Shown: piece after piece, positions 28,063 to 34,986 of the stretch
How the letters are laid out: every line of letters starts with the position of its first letter
Numbering within the stretch: the first letter of the stretch is position 1
Origin: Desulfolutivibrio sulfodismutans DSM 3696
Lineage (GTDB): Bacteria; Desulfobacterota; Desulfovibrionia; Desulfovibrionales; Desulfovibrionaceae
NCBI RefSeq assembly: GCF_013376455.1
Contig: NZ_CP045504.1
Span: 1,281,501 to 1,345,500, forward strand
Direction of reading: 5' to 3'
Length of the DNA: 64,000 nucleotides
Notes under the pieces: model-generated
What the model was told of the DNA's origin: nothing
Database searches by the model: none
What the model saw: the letters and a program-made list of their open reading frames with translations, nothing else
Translations under genes and position numbers: made by a program

Positions 28063-28560
28063 ATGATTACAATGAAAGTTTTCGGCCTGGCCCTGGACGA
28101 AGACTCCCAGGTTCCCGTGCTCATCCTCAAGGACCGCGAGGAAAAAACCGTTCTGCCCATCTGGATCGGAGCCATGGAGGCCATGGCCATCTCCCTGGCC
28201 TTAAACGAGGTCAAACTGCCTAGGCCCATGACCCATGACCTGCTCCTCAACACCATCCATGACCTGGGCGGCAGCGTGGCCTCGGTCTCGATCACCTCGC
28301 TGAGCGAAGGCACCTACTACGCCGAAATCGAAGTGGACGTCCGCGACGAACGCAAACGCATCGACAGCCGCCCCTCCGACGCCATCGCCCTGGCCCTGCG
28401 CGCCGACGTGCCCATCATGGTGGCCCCCGGCGTCTTCGAACAGATGGCCGCCGAAGGGAAAAGCACCGGCTCGGTGGTGGCCTTCGGGGCCGAAGATGCG
28501 GACAAATGGACGGAGATCCTCGAAAAATTCACCAACGACGAAACCAAATACAAAATGTAG
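28063..28560 (+). CDS. Bifunctional nuclease (BFN/DUF151) domain protein
   Basis: 165 residues, five nt after miaB. The DUF151 core is VPVLILKDREEKTVLPIWIG, PRPMTHDLLLNTIHDLGG, YYAEIEVDV and IDSRPSDAIALALRADVPI. Family members in plants and bacteria show DNase/RNase activity, but the bacterial role is largely unknown. A short C-terminal tail after the domain is lysine/glutamate rich. The gene pair miaB-BFN followed by the PHP protein is probably one operon. Confidence 0.9.
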   Translation: MITMKVFGLALDEDSQVPVLILKDREEKTVLPIWIGAMEAMAISLALNEVKLPRPMTHDLLLNTIHDLGGSVASVSITSLSEGTYYAEIEVDVRDERKRIDSRPSDAIALALRADVPIMVAPGVFEQMAAEGKSTGSVVAFGAEDADKWTEILEKFTNDETKYKM

Positions 28561-28569
28561 CCGGACACC

Positions 28570-29223
28570 ATGATCGACCTGCATACCCACACCACGTTCA
28601 GCGACGGCTGCCTCATCCCCGCCGAACTGGCCCGACGCGCCGCCAAGGCCGGATACCGCGCCGTGGCCATCACCGACCACGCCGATCACTCCAACATCCG
28701 GCTCATCCTGGACAACCTGCTGCGCTTCGTGCGCGAGGCCGGACCCTACCTGGGCATCGACGTTCTGGCCGGCGTGGAGATCACCCATGTGCCACCGCCG
28801 CTTATCCCGGGCCTCATCCACACCGCCCGGCAACTCGGCGCGCAAATCGTCGTGGTCCACGGCGAAACCATCGTCGAACCCGTCCTCAAAGGAACCAACC
28901 TGGCGGCCATCGAAGGCCGCGCCGACATCCTGGCCCACCCCGGCATCCTCACCCCCCAGGAAGCCGCCCTGGCCACCCAAAACAACGTGGCCCTGGAGAT
29001 CACCACCCGCAAAGGCCACAGCCTCACCAACGGCCTCGTCGCCGCCCTGGCCAAGGCCCACAACGCCAAACTGGTCATCAACAACGACGCCCACGAACCC
29101 GGCGACTTCGTGTCCCTGGAGCTGCGCAAAAAAATCGCCATGGGGGCCGGGCTTACCCCCGACGACTATTCCCAAACCGACAACAACGCCCAACGGATAC
29201 TCGCCAACGCCCCCCGGGCGTAG
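28570..29223 (+). CDS. PHP-domain phosphoesterase
   Basis: 217 residues of the polymerase-and-histidinol-phosphatase fold. Metal-binding motifs are visible: MIDLHTHTTFSDG at the start, AITDHADHSNI, an HGE in VVVHGETI, AHPG in DILAHPGIL and a closing NNDAHEPGDF. The set suggests a trinuclear metal site. Substrate unknown; many are annotated as histidinol-phosphatase-like. It starts nine nt after the BFN gene stop. Confidence 0.9.
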   Translation: MIDLHTHTTFSDGCLIPAELARRAAKAGYRAVAITDHADHSNIRLILDNLLRFVREAGPYLGIDVLAGVEITHVPPPLIPGLIHTARQLGAQIVVVHGETIVEPVLKGTNLAAIEGRADILAHPGILTPQEAALATQNNVALEITTRKGHSLTNGLVAALAKAHNAKLVINNDAHEPGDFVSLELRKKIAMGAGLTPDDYSQTDNNAQRILANAPRA

Positions 29224-29239
29224 CACGCAGGCGGGGAGG

Positions 29240-29264
29240 AGGCGTCGCCTCCTCCCCGAACCCC
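29240..29264. repeat. Perfect GGGGAGGAGGC hairpin, candidate terminator
   Basis: Eleven-base arms ggggaggaggc / gcctcctcccc separated by three bases, right after the PHP gene. No T run follows, so termination is possible but not shown. A second short hairpin (cagggggc/gccccctg) follows at about 29274. Confidence 0.5.
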
Positions 29265-29337
29265 TCCACCACCAGGGGGCAGCGCCCCCTGGACCCGGCA
29301 TCAGCTTCGCGTCTCGCGCCGGGAAACCGATGTTTCC

Positions 29338-29383
29338 GCCTGTGATTTGCCCCGGGCCGTACGGCCCGGGGCAAATCACAGGC
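29338..29383. repeat. 46-bp perfect palindrome
   Basis: A completely symmetric palindrome centred on GTAC between 29360 and 29361. Each arm begins gcctgtgatttgcccc and reads into gggcc. No mismatch is found in 23 bp per arm. It lies in the gene-free stretch 29224-29735. Perfect symmetry without a loop is unusual and suggests a mobile or REP-like element, or a protein-binding site. Confidence 0.95.
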
Positions 29384-29404
29384 ATGAAAATGTTTTCCGG
29401 GCAC

Positions 29405-29660
29405 ACATGGCGAAAGCCATGCCGCCTTTCTCACAACAGAAAAAATTGATACTTTTGGGATGAAACAAAAAAACCGGCTATGTATTCTTTCTATAACAGA
29501 CATAAACCGTTGATTTTTTGGCGACTGACAGAAAGAAGGCTCAGCCTTCATTCTACAACCAACAAAAACCGTTGAAAGTTTTTTGGGTATCACAAGGAAA
29601 GAAGGCTGTGCCTTCTTCCTCACATCGAACACTATTGAAAGTTTTTGGGGAGGGGAGGGT
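29405..29660. repeat. About 63-bp degenerate tandem repeats with internal hairpins
   Basis: Roughly four copies of a unit of about 62-64 bp. Each contains a short hairpin (catggcgaaagccatg, then gaaggctcagccttc, then gaaggctgtgccttc) and a conserved ccgttgaaagttttttggg-like stretch at about 29445, 29506, 29568 and 29631. The stretch is A/T-rich compared with its surroundings. No gene or known family explains it; an open minus-strand frame through it only mirrors the repeat. Confidence 0.8.
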
Positions 29661-29704
29661 TCGGGAGGGGAACCCCTTTTTTCAAAAAGGGGTTCCCCTC
29701 CCGA
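29661..29704. terminator. 44-nt near-perfect hairpin upstream of lemA
   Basis: Twenty-one-base arms with a two-base loop; the arms read tcgggaggggaacccc and its complement with a T run/A run in the middle. It could terminate transcription coming from either side, or be a REP-like palindrome linked to the repeats just before it. It lies 31 nt before the lemA start. Confidence 0.6.
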
Positions 29705-29735
29705 CTCCCCATCTCTCCCCCCAAAAGGAGCGCGT

Positions 29736-30311
29736 ATGAAACTCTGGGTAGGTCTTTTAGCGATCTTGTTGTTATCGGGCTGCGGCTACAACGAGATGCA
29801 GAAAAACGACGAGTCCGTAGGCGCGGCCTGGGGCAACGTGCAGTCGGCGTTGCAGCGCCGCATGGATCTGATTCCGAATCTGGTGGAGACGGTAAAGGGC
29901 TACGCCACCCATGAGAAGGACACCTTGCAGGCCGTGGTGGACGCCCGGGCCAAGGCCACGCAGATGAAACTGTCCGTGGACGCGTTGTCCGACGCCCATG
30001 CGGTGGACAGTTTCGTCAAGGCCCAGTCGGAGATGTCGTCGGCGCTGGCGCGGCTTTTGGCCGTGGTGGAAAACTATCCGGACCTGAAAGCGAACCAGAA
30101 CTTTCTGGACTTGCAGCATCAGCTGGAGGGCACGGAGAACCGCATCAACGTGGCCCGGGAACGGTTCAACGAGGCCGTGCAGGCGTATAACACGTCGATT
30201 CGGACCTTTCCCAATTCGTTGACGAATTCCCTGCTGCTGCATCTGGCGCCGAAGGAATACTTCAAGGCTGAGGAAGCGGCGGCCACGCCCCCCAAGGTGA
30301 AGTTCAACTAA
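29736..30311 (+). CDS. lemA: LemA family lipoprotein
   Basis: 191 residues. A signal peptide ends in the lipobox LLLSGC (Cys 16), so the protein is lipid-anchored. The LemA helical domain is clear: WGNVQSALQRRMDLIPNLVETVKGY, AEMSSALARLL-like ARLLAVVENYPDLKANQNFL, and INVARERFNEAVQAYN. AAGGAG lies 7 nt before the ATG. LemA proteins are usually paired with a TPM-domain membrane protein, which follows here after 15 nt. The function is unknown. Confidence 0.92.
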   Translation: MKLWVGLLAILLLSGCGYNEMQKNDESVGAAWGNVQSALQRRMDLIPNLVETVKGYATHEKDTLQAVVDARAKATQMKLSVDALSDAHAVDSFVKAQSEMSSALARLLAVVENYPDLKANQNFLDLQHQLEGTENRINVARERFNEAVQAYNTSIRTFPNSLTNSLLLHLAPKEYFKAEEAAATPPKVKFN

Positions 30312-30326
30312 GCGCCGGAGGCTGAC

Positions 30327-31181
30327 ATGAAAGGCACGCTACGTATGCCGCGTCTCGCCGCCCTGCTTGTGGTGATGGGCATGGTGCTGGCGGCCGGTTC
30401 GGCCTGGTCGCTGGATGTGCCGCCGCTTCGGGGCCGGGTCAACGACATGGCCGGGATATTGTCCCCGGACACGGTTACGCGTCTGGAGAGCGCCCTGGCG
30501 GCTTTCGAGGCCTCGGACTCGACCCAGGTGGTGGTCCTGACCGTGCCGTCCCTTGAGGGGGACACCATTGAGGGCTTCTCCATAAAGACGGCCCAGAAAT
30601 GGGGCATCGGCCAGAAGGGCAAGGACAACGGGGCGCTTTTGGTGGTCTCCAAGGGCGACCGCGAGGTGCGCATTGAGGTCGGGCGGGGGTTGGAAGGGAG
30701 CCTGACGGACGCCCTGAGCGGCCGGATCATCGACCATGTGATCGTTCCGGAGTTCAAGAAGGGCGATTTCAATGCGGGTGTGGAACAAGGCGTGGAAAAG
30801 ATCATGGCGGCGGTGCGCGGGGAATACACGGGCGACGGTTCCGCTGGCGGCTCTTCCGAGCTTGATGATGAAACGTCGTCTTTGATATTCGGGGCCGTGA
30901 TCTGCCTGGTGCTCATGTCCATCCTGCGGTTTCTGCCTGCCCTGATCCGGGCCGGACTGGGCGGCGTGGGGATGGGGATTTTAGCGTTTGTGGTCGCCTC
31001 CGGAATCACCATGACCATCGTGATGGCCTTGGTGGGCGTGGTTTTGGGCATTCTCGCGCCGTATATCTTCCGTGGCGGCGGCACGGGCGGCGGCGGAGGA
31101 TTTTCCGGCGGCGGCGGTGGCGGAGGATTTTCCGGCGGCGGCGGCTCGTTCAGCGGCGGCGGCTCGTCGGGCAAATGGTGA
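30327..31181 (+). CDS. TPM-domain membrane protein (YgcG family)
   Basis: 284 residues. A signal peptide (about 1-28, ending GSAWSLDVP) is followed by the TPM domain at about 30-160: RVNDMAGILSPDTVTRLE, STQVVVLTVPSLEGDTIE, GQKGKDNGALLVVSKGDREVRIEVGRG. Two membrane helices at about 190-240 and a glycine-rich tail of FSGGGG repeats ending GSSGKW complete it. The layout matches proteins paired with LemA, thought to act in envelope stress or photosystem-like repair. The start follows GGAG. Confidence 0.92.
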   Translation: MKGTLRMPRLAALLVVMGMVLAAGSAWSLDVPPLRGRVNDMAGILSPDTVTRLESALAAFEASDSTQVVVLTVPSLEGDTIEGFSIKTAQKWGIGQKGKDNGALLVVSKGDREVRIEVGRGLEGSLTDALSGRIIDHVIVPEFKKGDFNAGVEQGVEKIMAAVRGEYTGDGSAGGSSELDDETSSLIFGAVICLVLMSILRFLPALIRAGLGGVGMGILAFVVASGITMTIVMALVGVVLGILAPYIFRGGGTGGGGGFSGGGGGGGFSGGGGSFSGGGSSGKW

Positions 31182-31205
31182 TCTGCGCGCCTGCCACGCG
31201 CCCTG

Positions 31206-31237
31206 GCCCCCGGACGTTGACGCGCCTGGGGGCTTTT
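31206..31237 (+). terminator. Rho-independent terminator after the lemA-TPM pair
   Basis: Arms gccccc and gggggc with extra inner pairs are followed by tttt, 24 nt after the TPM gene stop. The remaining bases up to the tRNA promoter hold no gene that can be supported. Confidence 0.65.
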
Positions 31238-31476
31238 GCGTGCTGCGGGTCAAGACGGCTTTCGCGGCCCCGGCGCGCCGACACGTTCTGGTCTTGTCTC
31301 TGGGGGGAATCCGCACCACGCCGTCCAGGGACGGATCGGCACAAGCATGGCCACAGGCCTGGCAAGGCCGCCTGTCGGCCGCAACATCGGGACACAGCCG
31401 TGGGCGGCATGGCAGGATTTTATCATGACTTATTGGCATGTTATGGCAACACCATGGCAAAGAAAGGATCAGACGC

Positions 31477-31505
31477 TTGACATGGCCCGCCCTGGGGTCT
31501 AATAA
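31477..31505 (+). promoter_or_regulatory. Candidate promoter of tRNA-Pro
   Basis: A perfect TTGACA at 31477-31482 is followed by TCTAAT (15-bp spacing) or TAATAA (17-bp spacing). Transcription would begin within about 10 nt of the tRNA 5' end. Confidence 0.6.
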
Positions 31506-31516
31506 CGCCCCTTCGT

Positions 31517-31593
31517 CGGGATGTAGCGCAGTCTGGGAGCGCACCTGAATGGGGTTCAGGGGGTCGGAGGTTCAAATCCTCTCATCCCGACCA
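31517..31593 (+). tRNA. tRNA-Pro (GGG anticodon)
   Basis: 77 nt with an encoded CCA end. The acceptor stem pairs CGGGATG with CATCCCG. The anticodon stem CCTGA/TCAGG encloses the loop ATGGGGT, giving anticodon GGG for CCC codons. The T arm is GGAGGTTCAAATCCTC. A terminator hairpin follows nine nt downstream. The prophage end lies about 120 bp further on and does not use the tRNA as an attachment site. Confidence 0.96.
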
Positions 31594-31601
31594 GAGATTT
31601 C

Positions 31602-31634
31602 AAGGGGTTAAGCTGAAGAAGCTTAACCCCTTTT
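31602..31634 (+). terminator. Rho-independent terminator of tRNA-Pro
   Basis: Thirteen-base arms AAGGGGTTAAGCT / AGCTTAACCCCTT pair perfectly around a five-base loop, followed by TT. Confidence 0.85.
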
Positions 31635-31716
31635 CTCGTTGAATAACCGGCTGGATAATTTTTTATCCTGAAATTTTAATTGGATAGCCATATGAAGCGA
31701 TCCTATTTCCCATAAA

Positions 31717-31760
31717 TGTACCGCGCCACCTAGTTTTGTGTACAACGACGTTTAGTTTTG
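31717..31760. repeat. Prophage right end with transposase-site-like repeats
   Basis: The element appears to start TGTACCGCG at 31717, the expected TG terminal dinucleotide. Two direct copies of tagttttg lie at 31731 and 31753, 22 bp apart, the spacing of MuA R-sites. The second copy contains the mom stop codon. The 5-bp host duplication cannot be checked because the other end is outside the window. Confidence 0.6.
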
Positions 31761-32525
31761 ACCATCCTCCGGCTTCGGGTAGGGGAGCACGGGCAGCCGC
31801 AGTCGCTTGCGCCAACCAGGCTTGAGGAAGAACACATACCGGAACTGGCGGAAGGTGAGCCGGAGCGCCCGGTCGAGGCCCTCGCGGATAACCTTGCTCC
31901 TCCCTCCGCTCGTCCGGTGGGCCGTCACCAGCAAGTCATGGTAATAGTCACAATCCAGAAAGAGAAATTGCGACTTGTGGCTGCCGACGTAGAGGAAATT
32001 GGCCGCCTGGTAGACGACGCCCCAGCGGCCGCACCGTTCATCCGCAAAGCTCTGCACCCACCCGATCCACGGCATGACCTGCCGGATGTACCGGAACGAA
32101 TAGGCGATGGCCATGCTCTCGGAGTTGCGGGGGCAGACGTCCGCCAGCCACATGCGGTTCAACTCCAGATATTCCGTGGTCCCCGTTCCCTCCACCACCT
32201 TCCCGGCCCGGGCAGGCTGTAGCGCATAGCCGAACGACAGCACCCCGGCCAGATTCCGGCGGAAGTAAACGCCGAGGTGGACATAGGAATTATTGACTAC
32301 CCGGTGAGAGTAGTGGTGGCGCGTGACCAGCTCACGCGCCATAGCCGCTGGAATCGCCGCTACATAGAAATCGCGGCCGCCAAAACCAGCCACCGCCCAT
32401 GCCCCCTTGATAAACCCCTTGTCCGTAGACGTGGGCGGATCGTAAACCCCCGGGTCTGGGGGATGGTGCGGCGGCCGCTTGGCGCGCCTTAACGCTCTGT
32501 CTCGGTTGTCAATGATCTCGGCCAT
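31752..32525 (-). CDS. mom: Mom-like DNA modification protein
   Basis: 257 residues. In phage Mu, Mom turns adenine into N6-carbamoylmethyl-adenine, which protects phage DNA from host restriction; it has an acetyltransferase-like fold. The characteristic stretches are VTRHHYSHRVVNNSYVHLGV, VLSFGYALQPA, ELNRMWLADVCPRNSESMAI and GVVYQAANFLYVG. The last gene before the phage end, it sits exactly where mom lies in Mu. The ATG at 32525 overlaps the end of com by 37 nt in another frame. Its SD and start lie in a hairpin (see separate entry), so translation should depend on Com. Confidence 0.9.
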   Translation of the reverse strand: MAEIIDNRDRALRRAKRPPHHPPDPGVYDPPTSTDKGFIKGAWAVAGFGGRDFYVAAIPAAMARELVTRHHYSHRVVNNSYVHLGVYFRRNLAGVLSFGYALQPARAGKVVEGTGTTEYLELNRMWLADVCPRNSESMAIAYSFRYIRQVMPWIGWVQSFADERCGRWGVVYQAANFLYVGSHKSQFLFLDCDYYHDLLVTAHRTSGGRSKVIREGLDRALRLTFRQFRYVFFLKPGWRKRLRLPVLPYPKPEDGQN

Positions 32526-32686
32526 GGATGTTCCTCTTTCGAGGCTCCATGGCCTTCTGTGCCGGGGCTCGCGGCCCTCACGTGATTCACGGTCCCGCAC
32601 CGGGGACACTTGATTGAGAGGCGGATCGCCTCCCCCTTACCCAGCAACCTCCCGCATTCTCCGCATCTGATCTCCTGCACGTCCAA
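32489..32686 (-). CDS. com: Com-like zinc-finger translational activator of mom
   Basis: 65 residues. Two CXXC pairs, CGEC and CPRC, lie 14 residues apart and form a zinc finger, as in Mu Com, which binds the mom leader RNA and frees its start. The gene overlaps the beginning of mom, as in Mu. The start is a TTG at 32686 with a weak site; a GTG two codons later (VQEIRC) is also possible. The Glu/Lys/Arg-rich tail after the finger is not conserved in any way I can judge. Confidence 0.85.
   Translation of the reverse strand: MDVQEIRCGECGRLLGKGEAIRLSIKCPRCGTVNHVRAASPGTEGHGASKEEHPWPRSLTTETER
32520..32554 (-). promoter_or_regulatory. Nested hairpin masking the mom Shine-Dalgarno and start codon
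   Basis: On the mom mRNA, GGCCATGGA (32554-32546) pairs with TCCATGGCC (32528-32520), which contains the ATG. Inside, CCTC-GAAA-GAGG forms a GNRA-capped hairpin whose right arm is the Shine-Dalgarno. Both initiation elements are thus double-stranded unless opened. In Mu, Com performs this opening. Confidence 0.8.
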
Positions 32687-32826
32687 CGCCTTTACAGGTT
32701 GCGCCTGCGCCTGCTACGCCCTGGTCACCCTTGGTCCCCCAGGGGAGGGAGCAGCCAGCGCAAGCTGGTGGTCCGGTGTTCCTGCACCGGGCCAGTGGGA
32801 CGGCTCCACCCGTCCCGCCTGCTCCA

Positions 32827-33501
32827 CTATAAATGCTCGGCCAACTCTGGCCAGACGACGCCAGCCAGCACCACGGCCACATCCAGGGGCGTGGCCGCCT
32901 CATCGATAGCCAGCTTGGCTCCGCGACGGGCGGCCTTGACGGCCGCGCCGTAGGCCAGCCACGTGGCCCGCTGGTAGACCACCAGATCCACGACCTGGCG
33001 CAGTGTCAGGGCCACGTCCACCCGGGCCAGGGCCGTCTGCTCGGCCACCAAAAACGGATAGGCTGCCGGGGTCAGCGGGTCCGGCGCGGTATCGGCCCGG
33101 GCCGCGTCATGCGCCGTATGTTGATATTCCAGGGTCTGCCCGTCGCCCGGCGTCAACACCATGAGCCGCCGCCGCTCGGCCTCGGCGTCGATGGCTGCGC
33201 AGGCCACCGCCTTGGCCGTCTCCAGATTTTCGGATGCGCCACCGGCCGGGACGGGGGCATTTTCCGGCCGCGAGACGATTGCGGTCCCGGCTGGAAACAC
33301 CGCTGCCTGAACGGCCAGGGCCAGGGCGTCATCCAGGCAGCACAGGGCCACGGTCACCCCCCCGTCATCTGTCTCGATCAGATCCATCAGGTTGTGCCGA
33401 TGGCTGGAGTATGCCAGATCTCCATCCACGGTCAGCCCCAGGGGGGCGAGGTCTGTCGCCAGGGCTTGGCGCGTGGGGGCGTGCAGAAACATATCGATCA
33501 T
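32827..33501 (-). CDS. Phage tail-region protein of unknown function
   Basis: 224 residues, not recognised with confidence. The N-terminal part (HAPTRQALATDLAPLGLTVDG) resembles small phage proteins placed after fibre genes. The C-terminal third, FLVAEQTALARVDVALTLRQV followed by ATWLAYGAAVKAARRGAKLAI, has the look of the DUF4376-type domain found in fibre-associated proteins. AAGGAGG precedes the start, nine nt after the spike gene stop. It could be a tail-fibre assembly or accessory protein. A TATAGT-like -10 element on its 3' end (32826-32831) might serve the com-mom promoter. Confidence 0.6.
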   Translation of the reverse strand: MIDMFLHAPTRQALATDLAPLGLTVDGDLAYSSHRHNLMDLIETDDGGVTVALCCLDDALALAVQAAVFPAGTAIVSRPENAPVPAGGASENLETAKAVACAAIDAEAERRRLMVLTPGDGQTLEYQHTAHDAARADTAPDPLTPAAYPFLVAEQTALARVDVALTLRQVVDLVVYQRATWLAYGAAVKAARRGAKLAIDEAATPLDVAVVLAGVVWPELAEHL

Positions 33502-33510
33502 AGGGCCTCC

Positions 33511-34983
33511 TTACAACGTGATGGCGCGGAGTTGCGCGGCGGTCAGGGCTCTGGGAAAATATGTAAAATGGCGTAGAGCTCCACACATCGGCTGCACCCC
33601 GCCGAGTGTATGCCCCACGCGTAATGTCGAGAGCGGCGACGGCATTGCTCCGGATGTATCCGAAACGGCTTGGCCGCCATTTACAACGAGTTGATAGTTA
33701 TTATTTCGGAAGGAGAATGCCGCCCTATACACAGTGTTTACAGCAACAGTTAATGATGCCTCTGTATAGACCACGGCTGTCCCGCCGGAGTTGACCGCCA
33801 TTGTAATTTTATTGCTTGCCGAAACAAACAACGACAAAACGTTTGTATTGCCATTGTTATCCAGATAAAAAATCCGTTGCGGAACAGACACCCCAGCAAC
33901 ACGAAACTCACAATAAATCGTCCCCTCTGCCGCGTTGAAATCGATGTCGGACAGCGCCACGGTCGCCACGTCCGCCGCCCGGGCCACGGCCGATCCCTCG
34001 CCCAGGATCGGCGAGGTGGCGAATGGCCCGGCCTCCACCTGGAGGTGTTGCACCGTCCCGGAGGGGGCCAGCGTCAACGTCCCGGCCGTGGGCGTGAATG
34101 TCAGACTGCGCCGAACATTGTAGCCTATTCCTTCAATGGGAGGTATTGCGCCAGAATAAGCACCTGACAAAGTTAACGATCCACCGCCATAATACGATAC
34201 GGTGTACGCCACGGCCGAGACCGAGACGTTTTCCGGGGCCGTGGGCGCGGCGGCGATGGTGTTTAAGCGCGTGGCCGCGCCTTCGATGCGCAGGCCGAGC
34301 AGATTGCCCGATGCGTCGTAATCGAAGCGCGGCACGCCCACGGCCGCTTCGCGCAGGCTTCCGGCCGCACCCAGACGCCAGGCCGACGAGGCCCGGGAGA
34401 ACGCCACCGTGCCCGGAAGGGCCAGATCCGGCGCGAAAATCTGGAAAGCGGGAGGGACGACGCCCACAAACTGGCCCACGTCATCGCGCAGACGGCGGGC
34501 CACCCCCCCTACGGAAACCGGCGCGGCCGTGAAATGCCCGCCCGACAGGTCGACCTGGGCCGCCACAAGGGGCACAACAAATACGGCCCAAACGGCGTAC
34601 GTCCCAGCCCCGACCGTGTCGGCCACATCGACCGTCAGGCTGCCGGTTACCGTATTGTACGCCGTGACCCGGCCGAGCATCCCCGCCTGTCCCGCCTCGG
34701 TCCACAGCACCACGTATTGCCCCGCAACGAGCCCCTTGCCTGTGCTAATCGTCAATGTCCTGGCCCCCGTCCCCACCATAAGCGAGGTGGCGGACGCGGC
34801 CGTGATACCGGAGCCCCCGGCGGCCAGGGCACCTTGCACGTGGGCCGAGACGGCCCCGGTCAGGGCGTTGACGTCGCGCACGACACCGGGAAGATCGCCC
34901 CAATACGCGACGGCGCGCGTGCGAAAACGTGTCATGTCCTCCGGGGAGGGCGGAATCTGTGGCGACCTGACAGCAGGGAACAT
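33511..34983 (-). CDS. Phage tail spike/fibre protein 2
   Basis: 490 residues. The middle contains FSRASSAWRLGAAGSLREA, FDYDASGNLLGLRIEGAATRLN and ATSPILGEGSAVARAADV, typical of phage spike-type fibre modules. The C-terminal 150 residues look like a concanavalin-like lectin domain, ending MCGALRHFTYFPRALTAAQL. It is a shorter paralogue of the preceding gene and probably forms part of the receptor-binding tip. It starts three nt after the upstream stop, with GGAGG inside that gene's end. The region 33550-33900 is A/T-richer than its neighbours, suggesting a recently swapped tip domain. Confidence 0.8.
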   Translation of the reverse strand: MFPAVRSPQIPPSPEDMTRFRTRAVAYWGDLPGVVRDVNALTGAVSAHVQGALAAGGSGITAASATSLMVGTGARTLTISTGKGLVAGQYVVLWTEAGQAGMLGRVTAYNTVTGSLTVDVADTVGAGTYAVWAVFVVPLVAAQVDLSGGHFTAAPVSVGGVARRLRDDVGQFVGVVPPAFQIFAPDLALPGTVAFSRASSAWRLGAAGSLREAAVGVPRFDYDASGNLLGLRIEGAATRLNTIAAAPTAPENVSVSAVAYTVSYYGGGSLTLSGAYSGAIPPIEGIGYNVRRSLTFTPTAGTLTLAPSGTVQHLQVEAGPFATSPILGEGSAVARAADVATVALSDIDFNAAEGTIYCEFRVAGVSVPQRIFYLDNNGNTNVLSLFVSASNKITMAVNSGGTAVVYTEASLTVAVNTVYRAAFSFRNNNYQLVVNGGQAVSDTSGAMPSPLSTLRVGHTLGGVQPMCGALRHFTYFPRALTAAQLRAITL

Positions 34984-34986
34984 ATG

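Noticed and set aside
29153-29632. 159-residue minus-strand frame across the 63-bp repeats
   Set aside because: Stays open only because the repeat length is close to a multiple of three; no start site or motif.
29405-29660. CRISPR array
   Set aside because: Repeats are degenerate over the whole unit with no conserved-repeat and unique-spacer pattern, and no cas genes are near.
31517-31593. tRNA-Pro as prophage attachment site
   Set aside because: The phage has Mu-type genes and its end lies about 120 bp away without a tRNA 3' copy; Mu-like phages insert by transposition.
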